Notes under the pieces: generated by a model
Databases searched by the model: none
What the model was told of the DNA's origin: nothing
What the model saw: only the letters and a program-made list of their open reading frames with translations
Source of the DNA: Micromonospora sp. Llam0
Lineage (GTDB): Bacteria > Actinomycetota > Actinomycetes > Mycobacteriales > Micromonosporaceae
Reading direction: 5' to 3'
Length of the DNA: 64,000 bases
Assembly (NCBI RefSeq): GCF_003751085.1
Contig: NZ_RJJY01000001.1
Span: forward strand, 4,712,001-4,776,000
Program-made: the position numbers and the translations under genes
Shown: piece after piece, positions 34,072 to 46,869 of the stretch
Layout: each line of letters begins with the position of its first letter
Position numbering within the stretch: position 1 is the first letter of the stretch

Positions 34072-34355
34072 TGCTGTTCGCGCTCCGCGCGGGCAGCAAG
34101 CTGGCGCAGCAGTTCGTCAGCACCGACGCCGTGGCCGGCGGCGATGTCAGCCTCAGCGTGCCGGATCTCGTCCAGCGCGCCGGGCGTGGACAACAGGTCG
34201 AGGGTCTCTTCGAGGGCTTCGAGGTCAGACACCGACATGATGACCGCTTCAGGTCGTCCGTTTCGGGTGATTACCACCCGCTCATGGGTATCACGGACCT
34301 CATCAAGAACAGCGGACAGCCTTGCCTTGGCGTCCGCGAGCGGAATAGTAGTCAT
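34068..34355 (-). CDS. Phd/YefM-family antitoxin
   Basis: A 95-residue protein, MTTIPLADAKARLSAVLDEV, with VITRNGRPEAVIMSVSDLEAL, the Phd/YefM DNA-binding fold. The acidic C-terminus would cover the toxin. ATG 34355 lies exactly at the centre of a perfect 24-bp palindrome, with TAGAAT 7 nt upstream and no ribosome site, so translation is probably leaderless. GTG 34373 would give six extra residues. Confidence 0.9.
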   Translation of the reverse strand: MTTIPLADAKARLSAVLDEVRDTHERVVITRNGRPEAVIMSVSDLEALEETLDLLSTPGALDEIRHAEADIAAGHGVGADELLRQLAARAEREQQ

Positions 34356-34366
34356 GACTACTATTC
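34343..34366. promoter_or_regulatory. Perfect 24-bp palindrome over the antitoxin start codon
   Basis: GAATAGTAGTCA is followed at once by its exact complement. The antitoxin ATG is at the axis. The -10 box TAGAAT overlaps the outer end, so bound repressor would block RNA polymerase and the ribosome alike. Confidence 0.8.
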
Positions 34367-34368
34367 TA
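34363..34368 (-). promoter_or_regulatory. -10 box (TAGAAT) of the toxin-antitoxin operon
   Basis: TAGAAT on the minus strand is 7 nt from ATG 34355 and overlaps the palindromic operator. Confidence 0.6.
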
Positions 34369-34394
34369 GTCACGAGCCTCGGTCAGGTGGCCGT

Positions 34395-34424
34395 GTCAGT
34401 AGCTGGCGGCGAGGTCAGTAGCTG
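34395..34424. repeat. Duplicated stop-codon sequence of the 3-hydroxybutyryl-CoA dehydrogenase gene
   Basis: GTCAGTAGCTG occurs at 34414-34424 (containing the true stop, 34415-34417) and at 34395-34405, 19 bp further on. Both read AGCTACTGA on the minus strand. Confidence 0.85.
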
Positions 34425-35263
34425 TAGAAGCCCTGGCCGGTCTTGCGGCCCAGGTCGCCGGCGGTGACCATGCGCTGCAGCAGCTCCGGCGGGAAGAACT
34501 TCTCGTCGGCGGTGTCGGCGTAGATGTTCTTCGCCGCGTGCAGCAACACGTCCGCGCCGGTCAGGTCGGTGGTGGCCAGCGGCCCCATCGCGTGACCGAA
34601 GCCCAGCTTGCAGGCGGTGTCGAGGTCCTCGGCGGAGACCACGCCGGACTCGACGAGCTTGACCGCCTCGACGACCAGCGCGGCGATCAGCCGGGTGGTG
34701 ACGAAGCCTGCGATGTCCCGGTTGACCACTACGCAGGTCTTGCCGATCTCCTCGGCGAACGCCTTCGCGGTGGCCAGGGTCGCGTCCGAGGTCTTGTAGC
34801 CGCGGACCAGCTCGCACAGCTTCATCATCGGCACCGGGGAGAAGAAGTGCGTACCGACCACCGATTCGGGGCGTTCGGTGACCGCGGCGATCTGGGTCAC
34901 CGGGATCGCCGACGTGTTGGTGGCCAGCACCGCGTCCGCCTTGCAGATCTTGTCCAGCGCCCGGAACACCTCGTGCTTGATCTCGATGCGCTCGAAGACG
35001 GCCTCGACGACGACGTCCGCGTCGGCCGCCGCCTCCAGCTCGGTGGTGGTGGTGATCCGGCCCATCGCCGACTCGACGTCGGCGACGCTGATCGCGCCCT
35101 TGCCGGCGAACTTCTCCAGCGACCGGCGAATGCCGGCGACACCCCGGGAGGTCGCCGCGTCGTCCAGGTCGCGCAGGATGACCTGCCAGCCCGCCTGGGC
35201 GGCAACCTGGGCGATGCCCGAGCCCATCAACCCCGCGCCGATCACTGCCAGCTGACCTGCCAT
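34415..35263 (-). CDS. 3-hydroxybutyryl-CoA dehydrogenase
   Basis: A 282-residue NAD-dependent enzyme. VIGAGLMGSGIAQVAA is the dinucleotide loop; ATNTSAIPVTQIA, then GTHFFSPVPMMKLCELV give the catalytic Ser, His and Glu. The C-terminal domain has DTACKLGFGHAMGPLATTDL. Length is normal for the family. ATG 35263 follows GAGGAG at 8 nt. It works in butanoyl-CoA or polyhydroxybutyrate metabolism. Unlike the fused protein at 17737 it has a single set of domains. Confidence 0.92.
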   Translation of the reverse strand: MAGQLAVIGAGLMGSGIAQVAAQAGWQVILRDLDDAATSRGVAGIRRSLEKFAGKGAISVADVESAMGRITTTTELEAAADADVVVEAVFERIEIKHEVFRALDKICKADAVLATNTSAIPVTQIAAVTERPESVVGTHFFSPVPMMKLCELVRGYKTSDATLATAKAFAEEIGKTCVVVNRDIAGFVTTRLIAALVVEAVKLVESGVVSAEDLDTACKLGFGHAMGPLATTDLTGADVLLHAAKNIYADTADEKFFPPELLQRMVTAGDLGRKTGQGFYSY

Positions 35264-35374
35264 CTCTGCATCTCCTCGTCCACGCGCCTCGACCGGATGT
35301 GCCAGCTGGCAGCTTATCCGGCGCACCTGAACGATCGCTAACCCGGGAGGGTGGTCGGACGGCGCACCCAGCGG

Positions 35375-36790
35375 TCAGCCGGCCGGTGCCCCGGACAGCC
35401 GCTGCACCTGGACGCCGAGCGAGCACAGGTCGGCCACGTAATTCGGGTAGCCGCGGTCGATGTGGTGCACGTCGGCGATCTCGGTGACCCCCTCGGCGCA
35501 GAGCCCGGCGATCACCAGCCCGGCTCCGGCCCGGATGTCGGTCGCCCGTACCCGGCCGCCGACCAGCCGTTCCCGGCCGCGTACCACCGCGTGGTGGCCG
35601 TCGGTCCTGATGTCCGCGCCCAGCCGCAGCAGTTCGTCGACGAACTGGAACCGGCCGTCGAAGATGTTCTCGGTGACCAGTGACGCCCCTTCGCTGACCG
35701 AGGCCAGGCCGATCGCCATCGGCAGCAGGTCGGTGGCGAAGCCGGGAAACGGCAGGGTGACCACGTCCACCGCCCTCGGCCGACGCTCCATGCGTACCCG
35801 GAAACCGTCGCCGACGGTGTCGACGGTGGCCCCGGAGGCCGCCACCTTGTCGAGGGCGACCGCCAGGAACGCCGGGTCGACGCCGCGTACGGTGACGTCG
35901 CCACGGGTCATCGCGGCGGCGAACGCCCAGGTGCCGGCGACGATCCGGTCGCCGATCGTGGAGTGGCGGACCGGCCGCAGCTCCGGCACGCCCTCGATCC
36001 GCAGGGTGGCGGTGCCGGCACCGTCGATCTGGGCGCCCATCTCGGTGAGCATCGCGCAGATGTCGACGATCTCCGGCTCGCGGGCCGCGTTGTCGATCTC
36101 GGTGATTCCGTCGGCCAGTACCGCCGCCATCACCAGGTTCTCGGTGGCGCCGACGCTCGGGAAGTCCAGCCAGATCGTCGCGCCGTGCAGGCCCCGGGCG
36201 GCCGAGGCGACGACCAGTCCGTCGGCGGCGGAGATCTCGGCGCCCATCCGGGCCAGGCCGGCCACGTGCATGTCGAGCCCGCGCGAACCGATCGCGTCCC
36301 CGCCCGGTTGGGCGACGGTGACGCGTCCACACCGGGCCAGCAGCGGGCCGAGTACGCAGATCGACGCCCGCAGCCGGCGGACCAGATCGACGTCGGGCTG
36401 ACAGCTGGGTGCCGGCGGCACGTCGATGACCACGGTGTCGGCGCGCGGCGAGCCGGTAGCCGACCGCGAGCCGGCGGCCAACGACGGTCCGGCAACCGAC
36501 AGCGGCTCGGCCTCGCCCATGGTGACCTCGCAGCCGAGTCCGCGCAGCACGTCGGCCATGATGGCGATGTCGGTGATCCGCGGCACGTTGCCGATCACCG
36601 TCCGGCCCGGTGCCAGCAACGCCGCCGCCATCAGTTTCAACGCCGAGTTCTTCGCACCCTCCACCGGGACCGTCCCGGCGAGCCGGCTGCCGCCGCCGAC
36701 CCGGATGACGTCCCCGGACGCCGCCGGCAGCAGAGGAGGCTCGACGGTGGTGCTACCGGCGCGGCTGAGAATCCGTACCCTGTCGCTCAT
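35375..36790 (-). CDS. murA: UDP-N-acetylglucosamine 1-carboxyvinyltransferase (MurA)
   Basis: A 471-residue enzyme of the EPSP synthase family, first committed step of peptidoglycan synthesis. [21 protein letters not shown] is the substrate-binding start (Lys-Asn). The active-site loop reads [11 protein letters not shown]: Asp165 replaces the Cys targeted by fosfomycin, as in mycobacteria. It has an N-terminal extension of ~25 residues and an insert near 103-117. ATG 36790 has GAGGTGG upstream. Its start codon overlaps the divergent cobalamin adenosyltransferase ATG by two bases. Confidence 0.93.
   Translation of the reverse strand: MSDRVRILSRAGSTTVEPPLLPAASGDVIRVGGGSRLAGTVPVEGAKNSALKLMAAALLAPGRTVIGNVPRITDIAIMADVLRGLGCEVTMGEAEPLSVAGPSLAAGSRSATGSPRADTVVIDVPPAPSCQPDVDLVRRLRASICVLGPLLARCGRVTVAQPGGDAIGSRGLDMHVAGLARMGAEISAADGLVVASAARGLHGATIWLDFPSVGATENLVMAAVLADGITEIDNAAREPEIVDICAMLTEMGAQIDGAGTATLRIEGVPELRPVRHSTIGDRIVAGTWAFAAAMTRGDVTVRGVDPAFLAVALDKVAASGATVDTVGDGFRVRMERRPRAVDVVTLPFPGFATDLLPMAIGLASVSEGASLVTENIFDGRFQFVDELLRLGADIRTDGHHAVVRGRERLVGGRVRATDIRAGAGLVIAGLCAEGVTEIADVHHIDRGYPNYVADLCSLGVQVQRLSGAPAG
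36776..36781 (+). promoter_or_regulatory. -10 box (TACCCT) for the cobalamin adenosyltransferase gene
   Basis: TACCCT ends 7 nt before ATG 36789. It lies inside the first codons of murA on the other strand. No ribosome site precedes the ATG. Confidence 0.5.
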
Positions 36791-37361
36791 GGCCGTCCAC
36801 CTCACCCGCATCTACACCAAGGCCGGGGACACCGGCACGACCAGGTTGAGCAACAACGAACAGGTCGCCAAGACCGACCCGCGCATCTGCGCGTACGCCG
36901 ACGTCGACGAATGCAACGCCGCGCTCGGTGTCGCCCTCGCCCTCGGCGATCTCGACGAGACGCTGCGCGGGATGCTCGGGCAGATCCAGAACGACCTGTT
37001 CGACGTCGGCGCCGACCTGGCCACCCCGGTCGATCCGGAACCGGCGTACCCGCCGCTGCGGGTGACCGAGGCGTACGTCACCCGGCTGGAGGGGTGGTGC
37101 GACGAGCACAACTCACGGCTGGCCAAGCTCGACTCCTTCGTCCTGCCAGGCGGTACCCCCGGTGCCGCGCTGCTCCACGTGGCCCGCACCGTCGCCCGGC
37201 GGGCCGAGCGTTCGGCATGGGCGCTGATCACCCACGAACCGGAACGAACTAGTGCTCTTCCGGCAAAGTATCTCAATCGTCTCTCGGATCTGCTGTTCAT
37301 CTTGTCCAGAACCGCAAACCCGGACGGCGACGTGCTGTGGAAACCGGGCGGCGGGCGCTGA
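36789..37361 (+). CDS. Cob(I)yrinic acid a,c-diamide adenosyltransferase, PduO type
   Basis: A 190-residue enzyme that attaches the adenosyl group of ATP to cob(I)alamin. [13 protein letters not shown] binds [16 protein letters not shown] and [25 protein letters not shown] carry the conserved Arg and Glu of the active site. Length is standard. ATG 36789 lacks a ribosome site. It overlaps the murA start in the opposite direction. Confidence 0.92.
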   Translation: MAVHLTRIYTKAGDTGTTRLSNNEQVAKTDPRICAYADVDECNAALGVALALGDLDETLRGMLGQIQNDLFDVGADLATPVDPEPAYPPLRVTEAYVTRLEGWCDEHNSRLAKLDSFVLPGGTPGAALLHVARTVARRAERSAWALITHEPERTSALPAKYLNRLSDLLFILSRTANPDGDVLWKPGGGR

Positions 37362-37386
37362 TCACGACAAGATCGCGAATCAGCAG

Positions 37387-37776
37387 ATGGCCGGACTGCA
37401 CCACGTGGAGCTGTGGGTACCCGATCTGTCCGGGGCTGAACCGGGCTGGTCCTGGCTGCTGGGTGAACTTGGCTGGCAGCCGTACCAGCGCTGGCCGGCC
37501 GGCCGCTCCTGGCGGTACGGCACGACGTACCTGGTGTTGGAGGAGTCCTCAGCGCTCACCACCCGGCGGCACGACCGGTGCGCGCCGGGGCTGAACCACG
37601 TGGCGTTCCACGCCGGGCCCAGGCAGCGGGTGGACCAGCTGGTCGCGGCGGCGCCGGCCCACGGGTGGTCACTGCTGTTCGCCGACCGGCATCCGTACGC
37701 GGGCGGGCCGGACACCTACGCCGGGTACCTGGCCGACCGGTACGGCTACGAGGTGGAACTCGTCGCCGACGGGTAA
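37387..37776 (+). CDS. VOC-family (glyoxalase-like) protein
   Basis: A 129-residue single VOC fold: HHVELWVPDLSGAEPGWSWLL, then LNHVAFHAGPRQRVDQL and YLADRYGYEVELVAD. His residues at the first and second strand starts and a Glu near the end (YEVELV) suggest a metal site. It follows the adenosyltransferase gene by 25 bp. Substrate unknown. Confidence 0.8.
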   Translation: MAGLHHVELWVPDLSGAEPGWSWLLGELGWQPYQRWPAGRSWRYGTTYLVLEESSALTTRRHDRCAPGLNHVAFHAGPRQRVDQLVAAAPAHGWSLLFADRHPYAGGPDTYAGYLADRYGYEVELVADG

Positions 37777-37797
37777 CGCCGGATGCGCCTTGAGCGG

Positions 37798-38235
37798 TCA
37801 GGCGGCGAGGCTGCGCGAACTCCCGCCCGGCAGGCTCGCCTCGAGCCAGGAGCTGAAGCCGGTGACCGTCGACTCCGCCATGGCGATCTCGACCGGTGCG
37901 TGGTGGCTGGTGCACCGCAGGATCACCCAGTCGTGCGGCAACGCGAGCCGCTCCTGCCCGCGCGGGCTGCGCCGGCTCTCCACGGCCAGGCCGTGCCGGG
38001 ACAGCACCCGTTTGGGCCGCAGCGCGAAACTGAACATCCGGTACCAGCGCAGCTCATCACCGGCGAACCGGCCGAATCCGGACGACCAGCCCCGGCCGTC
38101 AACCATGGTGGAGACCCGGAAACTCAACTTGATGGTGCCGCGTACCCGGACGACCAGCGCTCGCCGGACGAACAGCACCAGGATCGCGGCGAACAGGATC
38201 AGTACGCCGATCCCGAACCATTGGATGGTCGACAT
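37798..38235 (-). CDS. DUF2550 family protein
   Basis: A 145-residue protein with one N-terminal membrane helix (WFGIGVLILFAAILVLFV) and a cytoplasmic domain (SFALRPKRVLSRHGL). It sits immediately after atpC, as DUF2550 genes do in many actinomycetes. Function unknown; the constant link to the ATP synthase locus is by gene order only. Confidence 0.85.
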   Translation of the reverse strand: MSTIQWFGIGVLILFAAILVLFVRRALVVRVRGTIKLSFRVSTMVDGRGWSSGFGRFAGDELRWYRMFSFALRPKRVLSRHGLAVESRRSPRGQERLALPHDWVILRCTSHHAPVEIAMAESTVTGFSSWLEASLPGGSSRSLAA

Positions 38236-38248
38236 CGACGCAGCCCGC

Positions 38249-38539
38249 TCAGTGTCCGGATGCGGTGGCGGGGGCGGCCGGAGTGGCTTCCTCCGCGAGA
38301 ATCGTCACTCCGTTGGTGGTCACCGAGAGGAACCCGCCGGCGACGTCATAGGCCAGCTGCTCCCGCCCCGGCAGCGTGATCCGTACCTGGCCGGGCTCGG
38401 CGAGCTGACCGAGCATCGGGGCGTGGCCGGGCAGTACGCCGAGCTCGCCCTCGGTGGTGCGGGCGATCACCATCTCGGCCTCACCGGACCAGACCATCTC
38501 CTCGACGGCGACGAGTTCGACGTGCAGTTGCTTGGCCAA
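38249..38539 (-). CDS. atpC: ATP synthase F1 epsilon subunit
   Basis: A 96-residue protein, shorter than the ~135 of Escherichia coli: it has the beta-sandwich (QLHVELVAVEEMVWSGEAEM, GELGVLPGHAPMLGQL) but almost lacks the C-terminal helical hairpin, ending PATASGH. TTG 38539 has AAGGAG 6 nt upstream. It is separated from atpD by an LCP gene and a terminator. Confidence 0.92.
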   Translation of the reverse strand: MAKQLHVELVAVEEMVWSGEAEMVIARTTEGELGVLPGHAPMLGQLAEPGQVRITLPGREQLAYDVAGGFLSVTTNGVTILAEEATPAAPATASGH

Positions 38540-38624
38540 CGCGGACTCCTTTGATGGCGAGGACCACCCGAGTTTAATCGGGGCGATGCGCGGACTCCCA
38601 GCCGGGTGCCCGCCGGACCACCCG

Positions 38625-39767
38625 TTACTTTTCGCGATTGACCAGTTCAGGACGGGTCAACACGAACTGGTCAAGAGTGCCGGCCCGCAACGCGGCAAGG
38701 CATTCGTCGGCGTCCTCGGTGAACCGCTCCCCCTGATACCCGCCGCCCGGGTCGGTGACGGCCACACCCGGCAGGTCCAGCATGACGATGTCGTCGGCCC
38801 GCAGTTGGCGCAGCGCCAACGCGAAGTCGACCAGCGACCGGCCCCGGGTGCCCACCACCACCGCTTCACCGGCGGCCTCCAGCACTGCGGTCAACCGGCC
38901 CGGTTCGGTGATCAGGTCCCGGCTGATCACCTGCTCGGCCAACGCCCGGACGAGCTGCCGTTGGTGCCGCTGCCGGCCGTAGTCACCGTCCGGCAGGCTG
39001 TCCCGCTGCCGGACGTAGTCCAACGCCTGCCAGCCGTTGAGCCGCTGCTCCCCCTGCTTGTACTCGGCCTGCGGACCGACGTACCCGGTGCCGTCGGGAT
39101 TGCCCGGGCGCGGCCGGCCGTCCGGTTGACGGTGCGCCGAACGCACATCGGCGTCGATGGTCATCCGGACCCCGCCGACCGCGTCGACCAGACGTTCCAG
39201 GCCGGCGAAGTTGACGATCACACCGGCGTCGAACCGGTCGATCCCGGTGCGGGCCGAGACCGTCGCCGCGAGCAACTGGAAGCCGGTCACCGGGTCCGGG
39301 TACTCGGCACCGGGCACCCGGCTGCCGTACGCCATCGCGGAGTTGATCCGGTCGACGCCGCCCGGGTGGCCGCTGACACCGAACGCCGGGACGTCCACCA
39401 GCAGGTCCCGGGGCAGGGAGATCAGGTACGCCCGGGACAGCCCGCTCGGCACGTGCATCAGCAGCACGGTGTCCGCTCGGGGCACCTTCTCCGGCTGGTC
39501 GGTCGGCCGGTCGATACCGGCCACCAGCAGATTGACCGGGCCGGTGAGCCGGTCGTCCGGACCGGTGTCCACACCGGTGCCGACGCCGACGTCGCCGAAC
39601 AGGTCCGCGGTGGGTACGGCGGCCGCGTACCGGTCGGCAACGGTGCGGCTCAGCACCACCACGGCCCCACCGGCGAGAAGCAACCCGACGAGTACGGCGA
39701 GCAGCGCCAGCCGTTCCGGCCGACTCAGCCTCGCTGGGCGTGCCCGGGTCCGATCTGGCTGCGTCAT
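38625..39767 (-). CDS. LytR-CpsA-Psr (LCP) family protein
   Basis: A 380-residue membrane-anchored enzyme. A basic start and one membrane helix (LALLAVLVGLLLAGGAVVVL) precede the LCP domain: VNLLVAGIDR, RADTVLLMHV, ISLPRDLLVDVP, RINSAMAYG and YVRQRDSLPDGDYGRQRHQRQL in two parts hold the Asp and Arg residues that bind polyprenyl pyrophosphate. LCP enzymes move polymers such as teichoic acid or capsule from lipid carriers to peptidoglycan. Its place between atpD and atpC on the same strand is unusual; it might finish the polysaccharide made by the locus at 1-16407, but that is a guess. Confidence 0.88.
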   Translation of the reverse strand: MTQPDRTRARPARLSRPERLALLAVLVGLLLAGGAVVVLSRTVADRYAAAVPTADLFGDVGVGTGVDTGPDDRLTGPVNLLVAGIDRPTDQPEKVPRADTVLLMHVPSGLSRAYLISLPRDLLVDVPAFGVSGHPGGVDRINSAMAYGSRVPGAEYPDPVTGFQLLAATVSARTGIDRFDAGVIVNFAGLERLVDAVGGVRMTIDADVRSAHRQPDGRPRPGNPDGTGYVGPQAEYKQGEQRLNGWQALDYVRQRDSLPDGDYGRQRHQRQLVRALAEQVISRDLITEPGRLTAVLEAAGEAVVVGTRGRSLVDFALALRQLRADDIVMLDLPGVAVTDPGGGYQGERFTEDADECLAALRAGTLDQFVLTRPELVNREK

Positions 39768-39840
39768 GCTCCGACCCCCGTCCGCCGCAGAGCCGGTCGG
39801 GTACCCCGGCCGGTTGCCGGCAAACGCGGGCCGATGGTGA

Positions 39841-39882
39841 GCGTCGGGTGAAACGCCACGGGCGTCGGGTGAAACGCGACGA
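39841..39882. repeat. 21-bp tandem repeat upstream of the LCP gene
   Basis: GCGTCGGGTGAAACGC occurs twice in succession with a 21-bp period (39841 and 39862). It lies between the atpD terminator and the LCP start, so it may hold LCP control elements. Confidence 0.8.
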
Positions 39883-39910
39883 GCGCCCCGCCGCGATGGC
39901 GGGGCGCTCG

Positions 39911-39912
<2 letters not shown>
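39878..39912 (-). terminator. Terminator hairpin after atpD
   Basis: GACGAGCGCCCCGCC and GGCGGGGCGCTCGTC pair perfectly over 15 bp with a 5-nt loop. It is 30 bp past the atpD stop. atpC beyond the LCP gene must therefore depend on read-through or its own promoter. Confidence 0.8.
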
Positions 39913-42326
<2,414 letters not shown>

Positions 42327-42337
42327 CCGGAACCGCC

Positions 42338-43984
<1,647 letters not shown>

Positions 43985-44040
43985 CCTCTGCTTCCTCTAT
44001 GTCTAGTGGCCCGGATGAACCCGGAACGGCATGGACTGAA

Positions 44041-44865
44041 TCAGCGCCCGGCGAGCGCCTTGCGAGTGTCGATGAGGCGGCGCCGAACGGTGCCGTCGTA
44101 CAGGTCGGAACCGATCCGTACGCTCATCCCGCCGAGTACGGCGGGGTCGACCGTCAACTTGACGGACACCTCCCGACCGTACATTCCGGCCAACGTGGCG
44201 CCCAGCCGCTGCTCCTCGGGCTGGGTCAGTGGTGCGGCGACCGTGACGTACGCGACCTGCCGGTCCCGCCGGGCGGCGGCCAGCTCGACCAGCCGGCCCA
44301 GCCCGGCGCCGACGGATCGCCCGCCGAAGCCCCGGACCGCCTGCTCGGCGAGGCGCACCGTGGCCGGCAGCGCCTTTCCGGTGAGCAGCGTGCGGACCAG
44401 TTCGACCCGCCGGTCGGCCGGCACGGTGACGTCACCGACCACGGCACCCAACTGCGGGTCGCCGTCGATGATCTTGCCGAACCGGAACAGCTCGTCCTCC
44501 ACCTCGGCCAGCTCGCCGGCCGACTCGGCACCGGCCAGTGCCGCGTCGACGCCGAGTCGCTCGACGGCGTCGAGCAGCTCCGACGGCGCCGACCAGCGCG
44601 CCGCGACGACCGCGCCGAGCAGGTCGAGGCTGTCCGCGCCGATCTTCCCTTCGAGCAGGCCGCGCAGCAGCCCGGTCCGGTCGTCGGCGGGCCGGGCCGG
44701 GTCGGCCAGCGCCCGCCGCAGCCGGGGCTGACGGCGCAGCAGGTCGGCCGCCGAGAGGATCTCGTCGGCCGTGGTCGCGACCGCCGTCGGAGCGGCACCG
44801 GCGACGTAGCCGACCAGTCGCTCGGTCACCGCGGCGTAGGACTCCCGGCTGGTGGCGGACTGCAT
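44041..44865 (-). CDS. atpH: ATP synthase F1 delta subunit
   Basis: A 274-residue peripheral-stalk subunit, the long form typical of actinobacteria (about 180 elsewhere). It begins QSATSRESYAAVTERLVGYV and ends with the conserved domain SVKLTVDPAVLGGMSVRIGS. ATG 44865 shares one base with the atpF stop. Delta and b are separate genes here, not fused as in mycobacteria. Confidence 0.94.
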   Translation of the reverse strand: MQSATSRESYAAVTERLVGYVAGAAPTAVATTADEILSAADLLRRQPRLRRALADPARPADDRTGLLRGLLEGKIGADSLDLLGAVVAARWSAPSELLDAVERLGVDAALAGAESAGELAEVEDELFRFGKIIDGDPQLGAVVGDVTVPADRRVELVRTLLTGKALPATVRLAEQAVRGFGGRSVGAGLGRLVELAAARRDRQVAYVTVAAPLTQPEEQRLGATLAGMYGREVSVKLTVDPAVLGGMSVRIGSDLYDGTVRRRLIDTRKALAGR

Positions 44866-45407
44866 CAGCGGGCCCCCGCGTTCTCCAGGTCGGCCATGAA
44901 CCGCTCGACGGTGCCCTTGCGGCGGGCCTCGTCGGCGAGCGCGTCCCCGACGATCCGGCCGGCCAGGTCGACCGCGAGCGTGCCGACCTCGGCACGCAGC
45001 TCCCGGATGATGGTCTGCCGCTCGGCGGCGAGCTGCTCCTTGCCGGCCGCGATGATCCGGTCGGACTCCTCCCGCGCCTTGGCGAGGATGTCCTGCCGGA
45101 TCCCTTCGGCGTCGGCCCGGGCGTCGTCGCGGATGCGGGCCGCGTCGGTGCGCGCCTCGGCCAGCTGGGCCTTGTACTGCTCCAGCAGCTGGTTCGCCTC
45201 GGCCTGGGCGGCCTCGGCCCGCTTGATGCCGCCCTCGATCGCCTCGACCCGCGCCTGGTACATCGCTTCCATCCGTGGGAACACGAACTTCAGCAGGACG
45301 GCGACGAGCAGACCGAAGGCGATCAGGCCGACGATGATCTCGGACAGCGGCGGGAGCAGGATGTTCCCGCCCTCTTCCGCAGCTATGTACGTGGAATCTT
45401 CGTACAT
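44865..45407 (-). CDS. atpF: ATP synthase Fo b subunit
   Basis: A 180-residue protein: one membrane helix (PLSEIIVGLIAFGLLVAVLL) then a long charged helix (ARVEAIEGGIKRAEAAQAEA and on) forming the outer stalk. ATG 45407 (MYEDSTYIA) is preferred because AAGGGAAG is 6 nt upstream; GTG 45413 would add two residues. Confidence 0.95.
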   Translation of the reverse strand: MYEDSTYIAAEEGGNILLPPLSEIIVGLIAFGLLVAVLLKFVFPRMEAMYQARVEAIEGGIKRAEAAQAEANQLLEQYKAQLAEARTDAARIRDDARADAEGIRQDILAKAREESDRIIAAGKEQLAAERQTIIRELRAEVGTLAVDLAGRIVGDALADEARRKGTVERFMADLENAGAR

Positions 45408-45497
45408 GGACACTTCCCTTCGCCCGGACCGGCGCTCGCGCTGCCGGTCACCGAGTCAGACGCGGTGAGCCCGTCGGCTCACCGGATGCCGGCCGGG

Positions 45498-45710
45498 TCA
45501 GTTGAGCGCGAACGCGAGCACCAGACCGAGCAGGGCGAGCGCCTCGATCACGGCGAAGCCCATGAACATGTAGACCCGGGTCAGGCCGGCGCTCTCCGGC
45601 TGGCGGGCGGTCGCCTGAATGTAGGCGGCGAACACCAGACCAACGCCGATACCGGGGCCGAGGGCGGCGATGCCGTAGCCGATGGCGTTCAGGCTGCCGG
45701 TGATCTCCAT
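45498..45710 (-). CDS. atpE: ATP synthase Fo c subunit
   Basis: A 70-residue double helix hairpin. GPGIGVGLVFAAYI holds the Gly-x-Gly packing motif; the polar loop is ARQPE; Glu56 in FAVIEALALLG is the proton carrier. No sodium-binding Gln-Ser-Thr pattern, so proton-type. Confidence 0.96.
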   Translation of the reverse strand: MEITGSLNAIGYGIAALGPGIGVGLVFAAYIQATARQPESAGLTRVYMFMGFAVIEALALLGLVLAFALN

Positions 45711-45824
45711 GGTTGTTTTCCTCCTGCGTTGAACGCGTGTCCGTCACGCGCACGTTTAGGTGAATGTTCAGTTGTCGTCCACGCAACTGACCCGCGGACG
45801 TGTATCGGTCAAACGAGGGCTTGA

Positions 45825-46625
45825 TCAGTGCGACTCGGCCAGCGAGTGCTGCAGATAGGTCGCGCTGAGCAGGGTGAAGACGTACGCCTGCAGAATCATG
45901 ATGCCGAACTCGAAGAAGGTCATCACGATCGCCATGCCCCAGCTCAGGACCGCGATGGGCTTGATGAACAGGCTGTCGGCCTGGAACAGCGCCACGCCAC
46001 CGAGGATGAACACCAGCAGGATCATGTGGCCGGCGAACATGTTCGCGAAGAGTCGGACGGACAGCGTGACGGGCCGCAGGATCAGGTTCGAGACGAACTC
46101 GATCGGCACCAGGATCGGCTGGACCCACAGCGGCGCGCCGGACACCCAGCAGACGTGCTTGACGTAGCCGAGGAAGCCCCACTTGGCGATGCCGTGGCCG
46201 ATGTAGAGCAGCCAGCTGACCACCGCCAGCACCATCGGGAAGGCGATGTGCGACATCGGCGAGATCTGGGCGAACGGAACGATGCCCCAGAGGTTGTTCA
46301 GCAGGATGAAGCAGAACAGCACCGTCAGGTAGGGCGCGAACCGCACCCCGTCCCGGCCGATCACGTCCCGGGCGATGTTGTCGCGCACCATGCCGTACAC
46401 CGACTCGGCCAGCCACTGGCCCTTGGTCGGCACCAGCTTCGGGCTGCGGTAGGTGACCAGGAAGAAGATCATCACCAGCGCGGCGGCGATCCAGAGCAGC
46501 AGCGTGATCTTGGTGAAGGCGGCCGCCCAGGCGGTGCCGTCCAGCCCGGGGATCAGACTGCGGAAGTCGAAGGCATCCACGCCGGGAGGGAACTCCGCGG
46601 CGAGAACGGTCGGCTGCTCAATCAA
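45825..46625 (-). CDS. atpB: ATP synthase Fo a subunit
   Basis: A 266-residue membrane subunit. LSVRLFANMFAGHMILLV contains the essential Arg that faces Glu56 of the c ring. About six helices. TTG 46625 is used because GGAGG is 7 nt upstream and no other start fits. Confidence 0.95.
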   Translation of the reverse strand: MIEQPTVLAAEFPPGVDAFDFRSLIPGLDGTAWAAAFTKITLLLWIAAALVMIFFLVTYRSPKLVPTKGQWLAESVYGMVRDNIARDVIGRDGVRFAPYLTVLFCFILLNNLWGIVPFAQISPMSHIAFPMVLAVVSWLLYIGHGIAKWGFLGYVKHVCWVSGAPLWVQPILVPIEFVSNLILRPVTLSVRLFANMFAGHMILLVFILGGVALFQADSLFIKPIAVLSWGMAIVMTFFEFGIMILQAYVFTLLSATYLQHSLAESH

Positions 46626-46653
46626 CGCGCATCCTCCGTTGGTCGGGCCTGGT

Positions 46654-46869
46654 TCACGCGCCCAGCTTCTTAACGGTCAGGTAGACCCCGGCCGCCGTCC
46701 CGCCGATCAGCCCGATCAGCAGCCCGACGTTGGGCAGGTCCAGCCAACGGTCGACGAGCCACCCCGCGCCGCCCCACACGGCCATCCCGCCGAGCAGGTA
46801 GCCGATCGCGGCGAACCCGGTGTCGGCCCCCGAGGGACCTGCGGGTTCGGAAGGTGGTTCACCGGCCAT
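46654..46869 (-). CDS. AtpZ/AtpI-like small membrane protein
   Basis: A 71-residue protein with two membrane helices (GYLLGGMAVWGGAGWLVDRW and GLLIGLIGGTAAGVYLTV). The Gly-Gly and Trp-Leu-Val-Asp pattern is that of the AtpZ family, linked to metal or assembly function of Fo. First gene of the atpZ-BEFHAGD run, 28 bp before atpB. Confidence 0.8.
   Translation of the reverse strand: MAGEPPSEPAGPSGADTGFAAIGYLLGGMAVWGGAGWLVDRWLDLPNVGLLIGLIGGTAAGVYLTVKKLGA

Noticed and set aside
31282..34380. An integrative element with attachment sites
   Set aside because: There is an excisionase-like gene, but no integrase, no tRNA gene and no pair of att repeats flanking the region within the window.
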